64,000 nucleotides of DNA from Erwinia amylovora. Its GTDB lineage: Bacteria > Pseudomonadota > Gammaproteobacteria > Enterobacterales > Enterobacteriaceae. A model generated the notes under the pieces. The model did no database searches. It saw nothing but the letters and a program-made list of their open reading frames with translations, and was not told the origin of the DNA. Positions 26,722 to 37,773 of the stretch are shown one piece after another. The stretch covers positions 3,286,001 to 3,350,000 of the forward strand of contig NZ_CP066796.1 in the NCBI RefSeq assembly GCF_017161565.1, written 5' to 3'. Every line of letters begins with the position of its first letter. The first letter of the stretch is position 1. The position numbers and the translations under genes were made by a program.

Positions 26722-29700
26722 TCTTTCTGCCTCCTGGCCTTACCCACGCTGAAAATGGACTCTGGTAACGTAAACCCCTGAAGTTTCAGCAATGCCAACG
26801 GACCGTCCCCCAGTTCACTGCGCATAACAAATTTCAGTGGATTGCCATCTGGGGCTGCCCACACCAATTGTGTTCGACTGCCATCCAATGGCGTGATTTG
26901 CGCATGGCCCAGTAAACGAATAAATCCCCAGTTGCCCGGGTTACTGGCGTAGAGCTGCATACCCGTATTCACGCTGCGCCAGCTTAGGCTGGCCCCCGGG
27001 TAATACGTATTCCCCGGCCAGGCGAAGTTTTGCCAGCTTTCCATCTGGTTGAAGTAATCCAGATTCTGCTCATTAAGGGTGAGCCGCATACGCGCGACAT
27101 CTCGCGAAGGGCGCGCCATCAGCTCAAAGTGGATCCCGGCATCCCCCTGGGCAAAAACGATATCTGATAACTCTGCCAGCTGGTTTATCGCCCGGAGAAA
27201 ATCAGGGTGCACCACCATCCCCTGGCTTGCGGCGGGATCCACTACCCAACGATTACCCTCCTGATGCAGGATGCCGCCAAGGTTAGTTTTCAGGAACCTG
27301 GTGATCCGGCCCGAGTCACTGCGCAGAAATTGTGCCAGCAGAGGCAGAGAGGCATCGCTGCCGGTGACCTTGAACGGATAGCGACCGGCAAAAGCTGTGT
27401 GCCATTGATCCACGATCGTGCTCTGCCAGCGGGCGTTGAGGCTTTCCGCCGCCGGGGCCAGCACCTGCCGCCACGCCAGGTCCAGGGGCTGCACAAATAA
27501 CGACTGCCCGAAGCCACTCCACTCCTGCCCAAGGCTGGCGGCCAGCAGGCTGCCGTAATCACGCGTATCGGTCAGGTCGGTGGCTTTACCCTGGAACACG
27601 GTCTGAGCCAGCATTTGCGACATTGCCTGTGGGTCTGGCGCACTGGTCACCTGCTGAAGCTTAAGACGCACCTGCGTGACGCGGGCAAGCCATGACTGGA
27701 AGCTCAGGCTGCCGTTGCCGCCGCTGCTGTCTTTGCCTTCCATCACCCCCAATAACGGGCCAAACAGGCCATCCAGCGGGCCTTTGGCCGTTTGGCCCTG
27801 CTCAATAAACTGTTGCGGTTTTGTTTTGCTGCCGATCAGCTTTTTCGCTGAATTCACGATCGAATCCGCCAATGCCCCGCCTTTCTGCCCTGTTTTACCC
27901 TGCCAGCCGAGCGCGTTCATTAATGCCACCAGCGGTGACTGGCGAACATCACCTATCAGGTTGAGCTGGGCAATAGCCTCCGAAAGCGAGGTGGCCTCCT
28001 GCCACTGAATACTGTTGATCATATTCAGCCAGGCGTTACCGAAGTCGGTGAAATAGCGTTCGATCAGACGGGTTTTCAGCGCTTCCGGTGACACATCGCT
28101 GGCCGGCTGGAGGGATTTGTCTGTCAGCACCCAGTCGATTTCATCACGGCGGGTTATCACCATTTCATTGATCGCATCCTGAACCTGCTCTTCCCAGGCC
28201 TGACGGGTGAACATCCCCGGCACCACCTCTTCGGTACGGAATAGCGTGGAAGCATCAGTGTCGCCGGTCATATCAGCCAGCGTCAGGTCGGGCCAGTTGC
28301 TGGCAACGCGCTTCAACATGTCCTGATACAGCCCGGATTCAGCGTTACGCTGTCCAATCTGCTTGAGCAGGATTTGACGCACATTGCCGATCAGTCCGGC
28401 ATCGGGCTTAATTTTCCATTCCGGATGTGCCGGAAGGTTTTGCGCATAGAACCCCAATAATTTGGGGGCAAGCTCCTGCCAGCTACCCTCCGGCACGCCG
28501 TGGCGTTTGGGCCAGGCCATCAGCACATTTTTCGCCAGCCATCCGGCCTCCGCTTTATCCGGTCGGGCCATCATCAGGTAGCTTTTCAGCACGCCGTAAG
28601 TGCGTTGCGTGCCCTGTGCACGGGCGCTGCTGGCCGGGGGAAGTTGCACGAAGGCATTGAGCTGCCGGGTAAACTGTGCGGTGGTGGCATCGCGCATTAA
28701 CAGTGCATTGTTGCGGGCATACAACGGCCATAGCGCGGTCAGCGTGTCGCCGTCCTGATTAAGCCAAAAGCGGGTATACCAGGGGGCACCGCTGGCCTCG
28801 CGGTTTTGCAGTCGCGCAATGGCCTGCTGAAGCACCAGCTGGTTACGCAGACGCTCAGTCAGTGGCTGTTTCGTATCAGCGGCAAGACGGGCCGTTTCCT
28901 GTGCCTGATAAATTTGCGCCCGGTTAACGGCGAGCGACACCATGGTACCGGCTCCCCACAGGGTAATCAGCGTGAGCAGCGCTAAGCGCAGTCCCCTGAT
29001 ACAGTCAAAGGTGAGTTTTTTAGGCCGCACCGCATCACAGTCGTCGATCACCGCTTTCCAGGTCGGGGTATCGAGCCGGGTATTGGGTACCGAACCCGCG
29101 ACAGACAGCTCAGGGCTGAACACCACGCCGCGCAGACGATATGCCGCTGAACCCTGCATCAACGCGCCGAGCAGGACGTTTAACCTCTCCTTTAATTCGC
29201 CATGCAAACGTGAGGACAGGCTTAGAAACCCGTCATGCTGCGCATCGCCCAGTAGCTGAGCGATGCCAGCGCTACGCAGACGTGGAACCAGCGCATCGAG
29301 CGTTGCGCTAATATCCCCCGGTGCTGCCCCCGGGCCGAACATCACCCCTGTGGCGACATCTGCACGACCTTCCTGCAGCCCGATCGCTTCGTCGGTCAGC
29401 CACAGCCATACGGGCGCCTGCCAGCCAAGCAGGTTATCGGCTTTCTGGCGGCAGCGTAAAAAGGCATCGCACGCGATATCATCCGGTAACGCTAAGCTAT
29501 TGATGACTTGAACGATGCCGTCCAGTGGGTTAGCGGAACGCAGACGTTTCAGTTTCGAAAAGAAAACATCATCAGAAAGTGACTGAGCATCACCACCATA
29601 AATCAGTACATCGCCGTCGCCTTCCTGCCATAAATCGTGAATCAGGCCCGGGGCAGCTTTCTGGACGTTATCTCTGTTTCCCATGACCAGCAGGATCCGC

Positions 29701-30089
29701 ACCTTACGCTGCCAGCGGCGTCCATAACGTAGACGCAGATGTTCAGTCACCTGTTCTTCACTGAATAACGGTTCAATGTCGTCTTCTTCACTGGCAATAG
29801 TTTGCCTCATCGGGCTGACAACCTGATCCTTGTTCTGCCCCCAGTGAAAGTACAACCCGGATTGACCTGCAAAATCGAAGACCTTTTCGACCAGCCATCC
29901 AAGCAGAATAAGCGCGGCCACCAGCGCGGCACAGAATGCGAAAATGCGTAGACCGTCATAGGGTCCAACCCCGGTTAACGAAGCAACATTTGCCGGAAAG
30001 GCATAAAACACAAACCCAACGATGACTGTCAGGAAGAAGGCGACAGTGACGACGGAGCCAATGAGCGTTTTGACTTTTACCTTAGACAT
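26718..30089 (-). CDS. tssM: T6SS inner-membrane protein TssM (IcmF-like)
   Basis: I chose the start at 30089, giving MSKVKVKTLIGSV. It overlaps the preceding gene by 8 bases (ATGTCTAA) and places two transmembrane segments at the N terminus, as in TssM. The longer upstream frame lies inside that gene. The product is 1123 residues. A third membrane segment is near 380-400 (LALLTLITLWGAGTM), and the periplasmic domain follows, ending in the conserved IcmF C-terminal region with LVWAAPDGNPLKFVM. The cytoplasmic part lacks an obvious Walker A motif; the corresponding stretch is VMGNRDNVQKA. TssM spans the envelope with TssL and TssJ. Confidence 0.93.
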   Translation of the reverse strand: MSKVKVKTLIGSVVTVAFFLTVIVGFVFYAFPANVASLTGVGPYDGLRIFAFCAALVAALILLGWLVEKVFDFAGQSGLYFHWGQNKDQVVSPMRQTIASEEDDIEPLFSEEQVTEHLRLRYGRRWQRKVRILLVMGNRDNVQKAAPGLIHDLWQEGDGDVLIYGGDAQSLSDDVFFSKLKRLRSANPLDGIVQVINSLALPDDIACDAFLRCRQKADNLLGWQAPVWLWLTDEAIGLQEGRADVATGVMFGPGAAPGDISATLDALVPRLRSAGIAQLLGDAQHDGFLSLSSRLHGELKERLNVLLGALMQGSAAYRLRGVVFSPELSVAGSVPNTRLDTPTWKAVIDDCDAVRPKKLTFDCIRGLRLALLTLITLWGAGTMVSLAVNRAQIYQAQETARLAADTKQPLTERLRNQLVLQQAIARLQNREASGAPWYTRFWLNQDGDTLTALWPLYARNNALLMRDATTAQFTRQLNAFVQLPPASSARAQGTQRTYGVLKSYLMMARPDKAEAGWLAKNVLMAWPKRHGVPEGSWQELAPKLLGFYAQNLPAHPEWKIKPDAGLIGNVRQILLKQIGQRNAESGLYQDMLKRVASNWPDLTLADMTGDTDASTLFRTEEVVPGMFTRQAWEEQVQDAINEMVITRRDEIDWVLTDKSLQPASDVSPEALKTRLIERYFTDFGNAWLNMINSIQWQEATSLSEAIAQLNLIGDVRQSPLVALMNALGWQGKTGQKGGALADSIVNSAKKLIGSKTKPQQFIEQGQTAKGPLDGLFGPLLGVMEGKDSSGGNGSLSFQSWLARVTQVRLKLQQVTSAPDPQAMSQMLAQTVFQGKATDLTDTRDYGSLLAASLGQEWSGFGQSLFVQPLDLAWRQVLAPAAESLNARWQSTIVDQWHTAFAGRYPFKVTGSDASLPLLAQFLRSDSGRITRFLKTNLGGILHQEGNRWVVDPAASQGMVVHPDFLRAINQLAELSDIVFAQGDAGIHFELMARPSRDVARMRLTLNEQNLDYFNQMESWQNFAWPGNTYYPGASLSWRSVNTGMQLYASNPGNWGFIRLLGHAQITPLDGSRTQLVWAAPDGNPLKFVMRSELGDGPLALLKLQGFTLPESIFSVGKARRQKE

Positions 30090-31290
30090 TCCCTGGCGAT
30101 TCCTTGCGAATTTCTTCTTTAGTAATAACGGTGACCCAGATCTCATCTTTGTCAGCGTCAGGTTGTGCGGCAATAACCTGCACTCCACGCTGTTCAAAGG
30201 CTGAATCGGCAAGCGTAATGACAACCCACGCAGCCGCGTGACCGGTGTAGCCCAGCACCAGATCGATACTGAAGTTTTCTTCTGACAGACTGAACGTCAC
30301 CCCGTTTTCTTCACAGGCATTATTCCATCCGCTGCCTTGTGTCAGTGCAGTTCCGGAAAACCAGCTGCCCTGAAGTTGATCGGCTCGGACCTTCGCCCAG
30401 AGTAGCGCCCTGGATAGCGTTTTAGTCAGCGTGGGTTCCGTTCCTCTTTCCGGGCGGTTAAGGCGCAATGCATCAGGGTAAGAGAGTGCTTTACGGTTGC
30501 TGAAAACCACCATTGAGACAGCATCGGCGTCCCCTTCCGCTGGCACGGCAGGTAACGACAGCGTCATGGCGAGCAGAATAGCCGGATTGTCCCAGTGCTT
30601 ATCCAGCCAGGCATCGTACGCAGCAAGTCCTTTATCTGGCATCAGGCGGATTACACTGCCGGTCTTCTGTAGAAGCTCAGTGGTAAGCTGTTCGGCAAAT
30701 TGGGGAAAAAGATCGCTGTCGCAATCAAGCATTAACCAGCAAGGGAGCCCTTGCGGAAGCGGTTTCACGATCCGTTCAAACCGAGTCGTCAGTTCAGACA
30801 CCGTCGCTTTCAGTTCTTCGCGCAGATTTGTCTGGAACGCGGTCAGTGCAGCATATCTGACGGGTTTTTTACATCCACGCGGTATTGAAAAATCGACAAC
30901 GGGCACCCCACGGATCATTGCCGTCAGCAGTTCACTGGCTCTGTTTCCGGCCATCGTCTGAATATGCGTACCCAGGATCCAGGCACCGCGCTGGCCGCGG
31001 TAGATTTCACGCTCGAGGATCGCTTCGCGCTCCACGTTACGGGCCTCTGCCCCGACCTGTTCGGCTTTGTAGGCAAACCGGCGCAAAGCGAAAACAAGCC
31101 CCCAAGTGCAGAATGGAAGTCCAAGAGCGGTAAACCAGAAGATAAAGCCATTGTATTCTGCGCCCCATCCCCAGAGAGTCAGTGCACCCCCTCCCGGCAT
31201 GACAAACGCCAATAGCAGTAGCCAACGTTTAGTACTTGGACGCGCTATTTTTTTTGCCTTTTCGGGAATGGCATCCAGCCAGACAGGCAT
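30082..31290 (-). CDS. T6SS-associated inner-membrane protein, unknown function
   Basis: I placed the start at ATG 31290 (MPVWLDAIPEKAKK), just after the PAAR stop, in place of the longer frame that overlaps PAAR. The product is 402 residues. Two hydrophobic segments at about 22-75 (WLLLLAFVMPGGG... and WFTALGLPFCTWGL) are followed by a soluble domain with no catalytic motif I recognise. It overlaps tssM by 8 bases and sits between PAAR and tssM, so it is co-expressed with the core machine. Similar genes occur at this place in other enterobacterial T6SS loci as far as I recall. A regulator or tip-complex helper is possible. Confidence 0.6.
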   Translation of the reverse strand: MPVWLDAIPEKAKKIARPSTKRWLLLLAFVMPGGGALTLWGWGAEYNGFIFWFTALGLPFCTWGLVFALRRFAYKAEQVGAEARNVEREAILEREIYRGQRGAWILGTHIQTMAGNRASELLTAMIRGVPVVDFSIPRGCKKPVRYAALTAFQTNLREELKATVSELTTRFERIVKPLPQGLPCWLMLDCDSDLFPQFAEQLTTELLQKTGSVIRLMPDKGLAAYDAWLDKHWDNPAILLAMTLSLPAVPAEGDADAVSMVVFSNRKALSYPDALRLNRPERGTEPTLTKTLSRALLWAKVRADQLQGSWFSGTALTQGSGWNNACEENGVTFSLSEENFSIDLVLGYTGHAAAWVVITLADSAFEQRGVQVIAAQPDADKDEIWVTVITKEEIRKESPGNV

Positions 31291-31292
31291 AA

Positions 31293-31562
31293 TCAGCCAA
31301 CCCTTACCGCGACAGTTGAGCTGACCCATGTGCAGCCACCACCGCATTGATGGCCGTGAAACGCCACAGGAATAACACAATCGTGATAATCCGGATTTCG
31401 GTTTCCTTCAATGATGGTAGTGGGGCCATGGCCTTCAAGCAGACAAGAAACTTCGTCGCCTTTACGGGCAATACTGATACCGCCGAATTTCATAGTGTCG
31501 GATGCGGTTATCACCGAACCGCCGTGAGTGGTTGTATTACCTTTACGGATAATCATAAGCAT
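31293..31562 (-). CDS. PAAR-domain spike tip protein
   Basis: 89 residues, a stand-alone PAAR domain. Typical features are the N-terminal IIRKGNTTTHGGSVITAS, GDEVSCLLEGHGPTTIIEG in the middle, and the C-terminal pair of His and Cys (HGHQCGGGC) for zinc. PAAR proteins sharpen the VgrG tip and can recruit effectors; here no toxin domain is fused. A second ATG two codons downstream is an alternative start. Confidence 0.92.
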   Translation of the reverse strand: MLMIIRKGNTTTHGGSVITASDTMKFGGISIARKGDEVSCLLEGHGPTTIIEGNRNPDYHDCVIPVAFHGHQCGGGCTWVSSTVAVRVG

Positions 31563-31700
31563 GACAGATTCCTGGAAAGAACCATGTAAAAATACATTGG
31601 TTGATTAATGGGCCGCTAATAACAGAGGGCGATACGTATGTGTCATTATTCAGAGCATCCACATTATTATTTATATTTGAACTTACCATTTATTATATAG

Positions 31701-32069
31701 TTATAAAGATTTGAAATTTCCGGATCTCCGTGAATATATCCTCCGGTGATGGGCAGCCCACAGAAAAATATTTCGCCACTGTATTAAATTGAAAACTTTA
31801 ATGCCAGAGATTAAATACTCTGAATGCTGCACATTACTATCAATGGCTTTATTTTTAACATTGTTATATCTTGCTTTACACCATTTACCACCAGGACTTA
31901 CAGACAATAAATTAACCTTTATCACCTTTGCAGAAAGTGGCGCAAGGCCCGTATACAGCGAATAGAACTCCAGCCGGCTATTTTCTTTTTCCGGGTCAGG
32001 TTTGCAGGTCAACTTCACCAGAACAAAGGTACTTGGATAACGTGATTCTTTTCCAATGTCATCAGCCAT
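31701..32069 (-). CDS. Hypothetical protein between vgrG and PAAR
   Basis: I chose ATG 32069, preceded by AAGGAG at good spacing, giving 122 residues (MADDIGKESRYPSTF...). The frame stays open upstream to 32240 with protein-like sequence (RQVLAPGSVLTADSVDEAV), so a longer form or a fused remnant is possible. No family is recognised and no signal peptide is seen. The position, downstream of the second vgrG and before PAAR, suggests cargo or a fragment of it. Confidence 0.4.
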   Translation of the reverse strand: MADDIGKESRYPSTFVLVKLTCKPDPEKENSRLEFYSLYTGLAPLSAKVIKVNLLSVSPGGKWCKARYNNVKNKAIDSNVQHSEYLISGIKVFNLIQWRNIFLWAAHHRRIYSRRSGNFKSL

Positions 32070-32314
32070 TCTGTGCTCCTTATTCAGACACCAGGCCACC
32101 ACCTGACCTTTTGCCATCCACGGCAAGGGCACGGCTTCATCCACAGAGTCGGCTGTAAGCACTGAACCCGGTGCCAATACCTGTCTGACATGAATACCCC
32201 ATGCCAAAGTTGGTTTATACCAGCAAGCCATGTGGCTCACGGCCTATCAAGCCCATGACTTCCTTCTTAGAAGAATATGTTTGCGAACCGGGAAGCATAT
32301 TTTCATTAGCGACC

Positions 32315-34672
32315 TTAGCGTGACATATCGTCATCGGTTACAGGGGGCAAAAGCTCAAGAGAAGTCTTGTCAAAAACCGGCCTTTCGGTATCCAATGAAG
32401 CTCCCCCCACAAGCACTTGGTAGTGGGCGGCTTTGATCAGATAATCACCGCAAGATCCATGTTCGATCCCATTCTGACTCAACTTAAGGTACGAACCGCC
32501 GCCGTTCAGCGTCAGCGTTTTCGGCGTGCTGATAACAATTTCGTCATCGCTGCTGGTGACCGTTATTTGCTGCCTGGCGAAGAGCGCCATGGTGTTGTGC
32601 CGGGCCTGAATTTCCACATCTCCCTGATTGGCGATCAGCTTAGCGCCGTCTTTATGCACGAACAGCCCCAGCGCTTTTTCAACCGAGATGGACAGGTTTT
32701 TCATTGCCCCGATGTCAAGGTGCTGGCCCGCGTTAATCATGGTGTTACGGGTGCTGGTGAGCTGTAGGTGCTCACCTGAGGTCAGCGCCACGCCCTGCGG
32801 TGCACTGGCCAGCAGAACGGCGGACTGAAGGTTTTTAAGCCGTTCTGTCACCAGGCTTATCTGGGTGCTGATGTCTGATACCAGCGCCCCTGCGGCTTCT
32901 GCGGCACTGTTCAGTGACTGCATCTGGCTGTTGGCCTGATTAATCTGGTTTATAGCCTGTTTCATTTCCAGCACCGGCCCCTGTGCTTTCAGCTGTTCAT
33001 CCGCCGTCAGGAACAGGCCTTTTCCTGCACGAACCACGCCGAATTCGTCAGTGCGTAATTCAAAACCCGCCCCACGTTGTTCACGCTGTGCGTTGACCAG
33101 GTGGCCCAGGTTGAGCTGGGTCTTGCCGTATTCCGTGGCGAGCTTGATATGCTCTTCCTGGCGCTTATCCTCCATGCGTAGCTTGTTATTTGCCGGTGTG
33201 CGCCAGATGTTGCGCGTAGGGTTATCGCTGGTGACGTGGTCGGGATGTTCGGAATCGTGCTGGGCACAGGCGATATACGGGCGATCCGGGTCGCCGCTGT
33301 CAAACACCACGGACACTTCCGTGCCGTCGAGAAGCGGCGCATGCCAGCCGTAGGTATCGCCGGCATACGGCTTTGCCATCCGCAGCCACAGATATGCATA
33401 ACCTTGTTCGGTGCTGTTGCGGTCGAAGTCCATCCTCACGCGGTAGCGCCCCTGCTCGTCCAGCCAGGCGTAGATATCGCCTTTTTGGGCGCTTTCCACA
33501 CGGGCCGGCAGGGAACCGGAAATGACCGGGCGATTGATGAGCGCCGGGCGGTAGCAGACGGTTTCGCTGTACGGAATACCTTCAAACGTGAGCGTGAAGC
33601 TGCTTTTACGTGAACCACTGCTGCGTACAGTGGTGATAACAATGCCGTCTTTTACGGCATCAGGCAGACGGGTATCGGCTTCCAACACCTGTCCGGGGGC
33701 CAGAAAGGGGCTGGAGGAACGGCCGCTGACGGTAGATTGCCCGTTCAGAATACGTTCGTGTCGCAGTCGGGCAAAATAAGCCCCTGTTTCCGTGTTATCA
33801 GTATCGCCGGCAGTGAGGAATGGCTCCGCGTAATGACAAACCTCACCGGTAGTGATGCCTTCTTTACCGCTGATGCTTTCCGAGCTGTCCTGCGGCGTAA
33901 GCGCCTCGCGGTAGTTGTAATCACGGGTGGTGACACGGCCACTCACCACGTTGTAAGCGGTGTGGATGCCCCAGATGCTTTCCTGGCCGCTGTCGCTCAT
34001 CCCGGCAGGGTTGCGCAGCGGCAGGGTCACGCCGAACTGATACTGCTCCTGGCTATCCTGGAATATCACCACGTCCTGTTCAAGTCGGCCGTCCATTTCA
34101 AAGCGCCAGAAAATCCCCACCTCTGCCAGCAGGCGCTGCACAAATTCAAGATCGGTTTCCCGCCACTGGGTAATAAGCTCGCGGGCTGGGTACTCACGCG
34201 ACAGGCGGAACTCAAAGTCAGGCCCCTCCAGACCATGCTTGCGCAATACCTGCTCCACCACTTCGATAACGGACTGGTTGAGAAAAACTTCACTGCCTTT
34301 CGTGTGCGCTAACAGGGCAATCCGCGGCACCAGCGTCAATGCATATCGGGTTTCATCTTCAGAGGTGGATAAGCGGCGAAACGCGCTCACCACGCCAAAA
34401 ACGGTACGCACCGGCGCGGCAGGCGCACCGCTAAACAACGGCGTCTGACAGGTAAATGAGGCGGGTTTCAGCAGCAGCGTGTCGCAGTTGAGATCCGGCG
34501 TTTGGCAAGTGAGTGACACCGCGTAGTGCCAGGGCCGGCTGAATGATTCTTCTGCCCGAAAACTCAACACATCCAAACAATGCGGGCAGTTATGTACATC
34601 CATACGGTATCGGGACTGGCCGGGAAGTTGCTGTGTTTTTTGTCCAGTCAGATTAATTACACTATTACTCAT
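32315..34672 (-). CDS. vgrG: VgrG spike protein (TssI), core-cluster copy
   Basis: The start at 34672 (MSNSVINLTGQ) follows a GGGGA site and was preferred to the upstream frame start. 785 residues. The gp27-like part has REYPARELITQWRETDLEFV, the gp5-like part has LDEQGRYRVRMDFDRN, and a DUF2345 extension follows with GEHLQLTSTRNTMINAGQH. It is clearly a paralogue of the copy at 19277, with a different N terminus (MDVHNCPHCLDVLSFRAEE). It lies between clpV and the PAAR gene. Confidence 0.93.
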   Translation of the reverse strand: MSNSVINLTGQKTQQLPGQSRYRMDVHNCPHCLDVLSFRAEESFSRPWHYAVSLTCQTPDLNCDTLLLKPASFTCQTPLFSGAPAAPVRTVFGVVSAFRRLSTSEDETRYALTLVPRIALLAHTKGSEVFLNQSVIEVVEQVLRKHGLEGPDFEFRLSREYPARELITQWRETDLEFVQRLLAEVGIFWRFEMDGRLEQDVVIFQDSQEQYQFGVTLPLRNPAGMSDSGQESIWGIHTAYNVVSGRVTTRDYNYREALTPQDSSESISGKEGITTGEVCHYAEPFLTAGDTDNTETGAYFARLRHERILNGQSTVSGRSSSPFLAPGQVLEADTRLPDAVKDGIVITTVRSSGSRKSSFTLTFEGIPYSETVCYRPALINRPVISGSLPARVESAQKGDIYAWLDEQGRYRVRMDFDRNSTEQGYAYLWLRMAKPYAGDTYGWHAPLLDGTEVSVVFDSGDPDRPYIACAQHDSEHPDHVTSDNPTRNIWRTPANNKLRMEDKRQEEHIKLATEYGKTQLNLGHLVNAQREQRGAGFELRTDEFGVVRAGKGLFLTADEQLKAQGPVLEMKQAINQINQANSQMQSLNSAAEAAGALVSDISTQISLVTERLKNLQSAVLLASAPQGVALTSGEHLQLTSTRNTMINAGQHLDIGAMKNLSISVEKALGLFVHKDGAKLIANQGDVEIQARHNTMALFARQQITVTSSDDEIVISTPKTLTLNGGGSYLKLSQNGIEHGSCGDYLIKAAHYQVLVGGASLDTERPVFDKTSLELLPPVTDDDMSR

Positions 34673-34817
34673 GCCCCATCCCCAAACTTTTGCATTAACA
34701 CTGCGACACGCGAATCGACTCAACGCATCACGCTATTTCAATAATTGTTGCCAACGAGATAAGCAATACGCCCGTTGGTAAACCTTATCTGACACTGGAT
34801 AATATTTATTCAGATCG

Positions 34818-35027
34818 CTAACCAGGATATGTTTTTTTATTATCTGCAAGTTTCATGCTGTAGCGAATATTACCCAGGGCTACACTGCCATTGCTAAGAT
34901 CACCGTAACCTACTGTTATCAGTAATAACTGATCCGGAAAGTCACTTATAACATTGATCACTTCTTGCGGGAGTTTGATAGAAACGGTTGCGCTACGTTT
35001 CAGTCTGCCGCCCTGCTTTTGCCCCAT
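34818..35027 (-). CDS. Small hypothetical protein, 69 residues
   Basis: A short frame beginning MGQKQGGRLKRSATVSIKL, in the 440-base gap between clpV and vgrG. It contains a beta-rich stretch (LLLITVGYGDL) and no membrane segment. The ribosome binding site is weak. I recognise no family; it may be a small accessory protein or chance. Confidence 0.3.
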   Translation of the reverse strand: MGQKQGGRLKRSATVSIKLPQEVINVISDFPDQLLLITVGYGDLSNGSVALGNIRYSMKLADNKKTYPG

Positions 35028-35112
35028 GCGAAACAGAAACAGTCATTGACAGTAGGCTAATTTTTTTAACTATAGTGCTGAAGCCCTGTGTGTTTTGTGA
35101 AGGTTTATTAAG

Positions 35113-37773
35113 TTAGGTTTTATCTGACTTCGCCGATACCGAATCAAACGCCAGTACAATGCCTTCTGCATCATCCCAGGAAAGCTGTAGGGAGGACGGC
35201 TTCTGCTTAGCCGCCATCAGGCTTAATAACTGCTGACTCAGTACCGGTAAAATCTGCTGATTGAGCAGGCTGTCGATGTTGCGTGCGCCGGTATCCGGCA
35301 GCAGGCAGGCAGCGATCAGGATGTCGTAGAGGCTCTCCCCGATGGTGCAATGCAGGCCATAATGTGTGTTCAGACGTTTGGCGACCTGGGCCAGTTTCAT
35401 TTTGACAACGGTGCGCAGTGCACTGGCGTCCAGCGGACGGTAGATCAGCGTCTGGAAACGGGCCAGCAGGGCGGGCTGGAAGTGGTCGCGCAATATCGGG
35501 CGCAGCAGCGCATGCAAATCGCCGTGGGTCGCTTCCGGCCGTTCGTCCAGCAGCTGAATCAGATGGTCACTGCCCAGATTGGCCGTCATCAGAATGACGC
35601 TGTTGCGAAAGTCGATTTCGCGCCCTTCCCCGTCCCGCATAAAGCCACGGTCGAAAACCTGATAAAACAGGTTCATCACGTCCGTATGGGCTTTTTCCAC
35701 TTCATCAAGCAGCACCACGCTGTACGGGCGCTTGCGCACCGCCTCGGTGAGAATGCCGCCCTGACCGTAACCGACGTAGCCAGGAGGCGAACCTTTGAGC
35801 TGGGAAACGGTATGCGCTTCCTGGTACTCAGACATGTTGATGGTGATGAGGGACTTTTCTCCGCCAAACAGGCAATCGGCCAATGAAAGCGCCGTCTCGG
35901 TTTTACCCACCCCGCTCGGCCCCACCAGCAGGAACACGCCCAGCGGGCCGTTTCCGCAAGTGAGTCCGGTTTTGGCGGCGCGCAGCCGCCGGGCCAGGTC
36001 GATAAGGGCGTGCTCTTGCCCGACGACGCGCTGACCCAGATGGCTTTCCAGCTGCAGCAGGTCGGTCTGTTCATCCTTCAGCAGGCTGGTCAGTGGAACG
36101 CCGGTCCAGTCGGCAATTACGGTGGCCACGGTGCGCACGTCCACATCAATGCTCATCAAGGGTGCACTGCCCTGCAAATCGCTCAGTTGCTGTTGCAGTC
36201 CAATACTATCTTCCTGACGGTTGCTGTCCTGGCGCACTTCCAGCAGTTGCCGGGTCAGGGCTTTTTCGGCAAGATACTGCATGTCAAATTGCGCAAGCTG
36301 GTCGCCAAGCGCATTCGTCTGTTGCTCAATCTGTGCCAGGCGGTCGCCGTGGGGATGGTTTCTTAGCGCGGTATCTTCACGCAGCGCCTGCGCTTCCATA
36401 TCCAGCGCGGTGATTTGCGCTTTCAGGCGGGTCAACTCTTCCGGCAGGGTATCAAGGCTCATGCGCACCCGGGCGGAGGCGGTATCCAGCAGGTCAACGG
36501 CTTTGTCCGGCAACTGACGACCGGGGATGTAGCGGCGCGACAGGCTGACGGCGGCTTTCACCGCTTCATCGGTAATGTGCACACCGTGGTGCCGGGCGTA
36601 GCGGGACTTCAGGCCACGTAGCATCAGGCAGGCCGTCTGCTCATCAGGCTCATCGACTTTAACCCTCTGAAAGCGGCGTTCCAGGACGGCATCGCGCTCA
36701 AAATACTGCTTGTACTCGGACCAGGTGGTCGCCGCAATAGTACGCAGTTCGCCACGGGCGAGAGCGGGTTTAAGCAGGTTGGCCGCATCCGCTCCCCCCG
36801 CCTGATTGCCGGCACCGATCAGGGTGTGCGCTTCGTCGATAAACAGTAAAACCGGCGTCGGCGAGTTCTGCACCGCGTCGATGACGTTTTTAAGACGCTG
36901 TTCGAATTCGCCCTTCACACCCGCCCCGGCCTGCAGCAGCCCCATATCCAGCGTGCGCAGACTGACGTTTTTCAGGCTGTCCGGCACGTTACCCTCGCTG
37001 ATGCGGAGCGCCAGGCCTTCGATTAGCGCCGTTTTCCCGACGCCCGGTTCGCCGACTAAGATGGGGTTGTTTTTGCGACGACGGGAGAGAATATCCACCA
37101 TCTGGCGGATTTCGTTGTCGCGGCCAAATATCGGATCAATCTGCCCGGCTCTGGCTTTAGCGGTCACGTCCAGCGTGAATTTGTCCAGCGCGGCCTGAAG
37201 CGCATCGCTTAAATGATTGCCAGAAATACCGCTATCCTGTGCCGTTTCTTCACCCAGCGTGAAGGGCATTTGACCCAGACGTTCCTGCTGTTGCCGTTCA
37301 GGGCGTTCATCGGATTGCGCATCCAGCAGCGGTTTCAGGCGGCTGATTTGTGACTCACTGAGGCTGAACAGCGGCCACAGATCGTCGCAGCGCAGCAGCT
37401 TCGGCCTGGTCATCAGCGCCTCCAGCAGGTTTACACTGCGGATAGTCTGGTTATTATCTTCTAATGACGCCACCAGCCAGGCGGCTTCCATCAGCGCCTG
37501 CATGTCATCGGAGAGCGGTGGGCGGGAATATACCGAGCGCGGCAAAGCATCAAGATGTGACAGCAAACTCTGCCACAGTGCATCCATATCCCATTCGTAG
37601 CGGCGAGCCAGCACGGTGATGTCACCCTCGCCCATTTCCAGCAGCTTGAGTAGCCAGTGCTCAATGGTGATTTGTGCGTGCGCTCGCGTCTGACACAGGG
37701 TGGCGGCGGCTTCCAGCGCTTTTGCACAGTACGGGTTTAAGCGACGAAGTAAGATGGCTGACCGGTGTTCCAT
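35113..37773 (-). CDS. tssH: T6SS sheath-disassembly AAA+ ATPase ClpV (TssH)
   Basis: 886 residues, typical of ClpV. An N-terminal Clp repeat domain precedes the first AAA+ module, with Walker [10 protein letters not shown] at ~240 and Walker [12 protein letters not shown] middle coiled-coil domain follows, then the second module with GPSGVGKTE at ~625 and [11 protein letters not shown]. ClpV recycles contracted TssB/TssC sheath. It is downstream of hcp, with a hairpin between the two. Confidence 0.95.
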   Translation of the reverse strand: MEHRSAILLRRLNPYCAKALEAAATLCQTRAHAQITIEHWLLKLLEMGEGDITVLARRYEWDMDALWQSLLSHLDALPRSVYSRPPLSDDMQALMEAAWLVASLEDNNQTIRSVNLLEALMTRPKLLRCDDLWPLFSLSESQISRLKPLLDAQSDERPERQQQERLGQMPFTLGEETAQDSGISGNHLSDALQAALDKFTLDVTAKARAGQIDPIFGRDNEIRQMVDILSRRRKNNPILVGEPGVGKTALIEGLALRISEGNVPDSLKNVSLRTLDMGLLQAGAGVKGEFEQRLKNVIDAVQNSPTPVLLFIDEAHTLIGAGNQAGGADAANLLKPALARGELRTIAATTWSEYKQYFERDAVLERRFQRVKVDEPDEQTACLMLRGLKSRYARHHGVHITDEAVKAAVSLSRRYIPGRQLPDKAVDLLDTASARVRMSLDTLPEELTRLKAQITALDMEAQALREDTALRNHPHGDRLAQIEQQTNALGDQLAQFDMQYLAEKALTRQLLEVRQDSNRQEDSIGLQQQLSDLQGSAPLMSIDVDVRTVATVIADWTGVPLTSLLKDEQTDLLQLESHLGQRVVGQEHALIDLARRLRAAKTGLTCGNGPLGVFLLVGPSGVGKTETALSLADCLFGGEKSLITINMSEYQEAHTVSQLKGSPPGYVGYGQGGILTEAVRKRPYSVVLLDEVEKAHTDVMNLFYQVFDRGFMRDGEGREIDFRNSVILMTANLGSDHLIQLLDERPEATHGDLHALLRPILRDHFQPALLARFQTLIYRPLDASALRTVVKMKLAQVAKRLNTHYGLHCTIGESLYDILIAACLLPDTGARNIDSLLNQQILPVLSQQLLSLMAAKQKPSSLQLSWDDAEGIVLAFDSVSAKSDKT

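Noticed and set aside
30090..30224. Longer TssM start
   Set aside because: It would lie inside the preceding gene; MSKVKVKTL at 30089 gives the normal TssM N terminus and an 8-base overlap.
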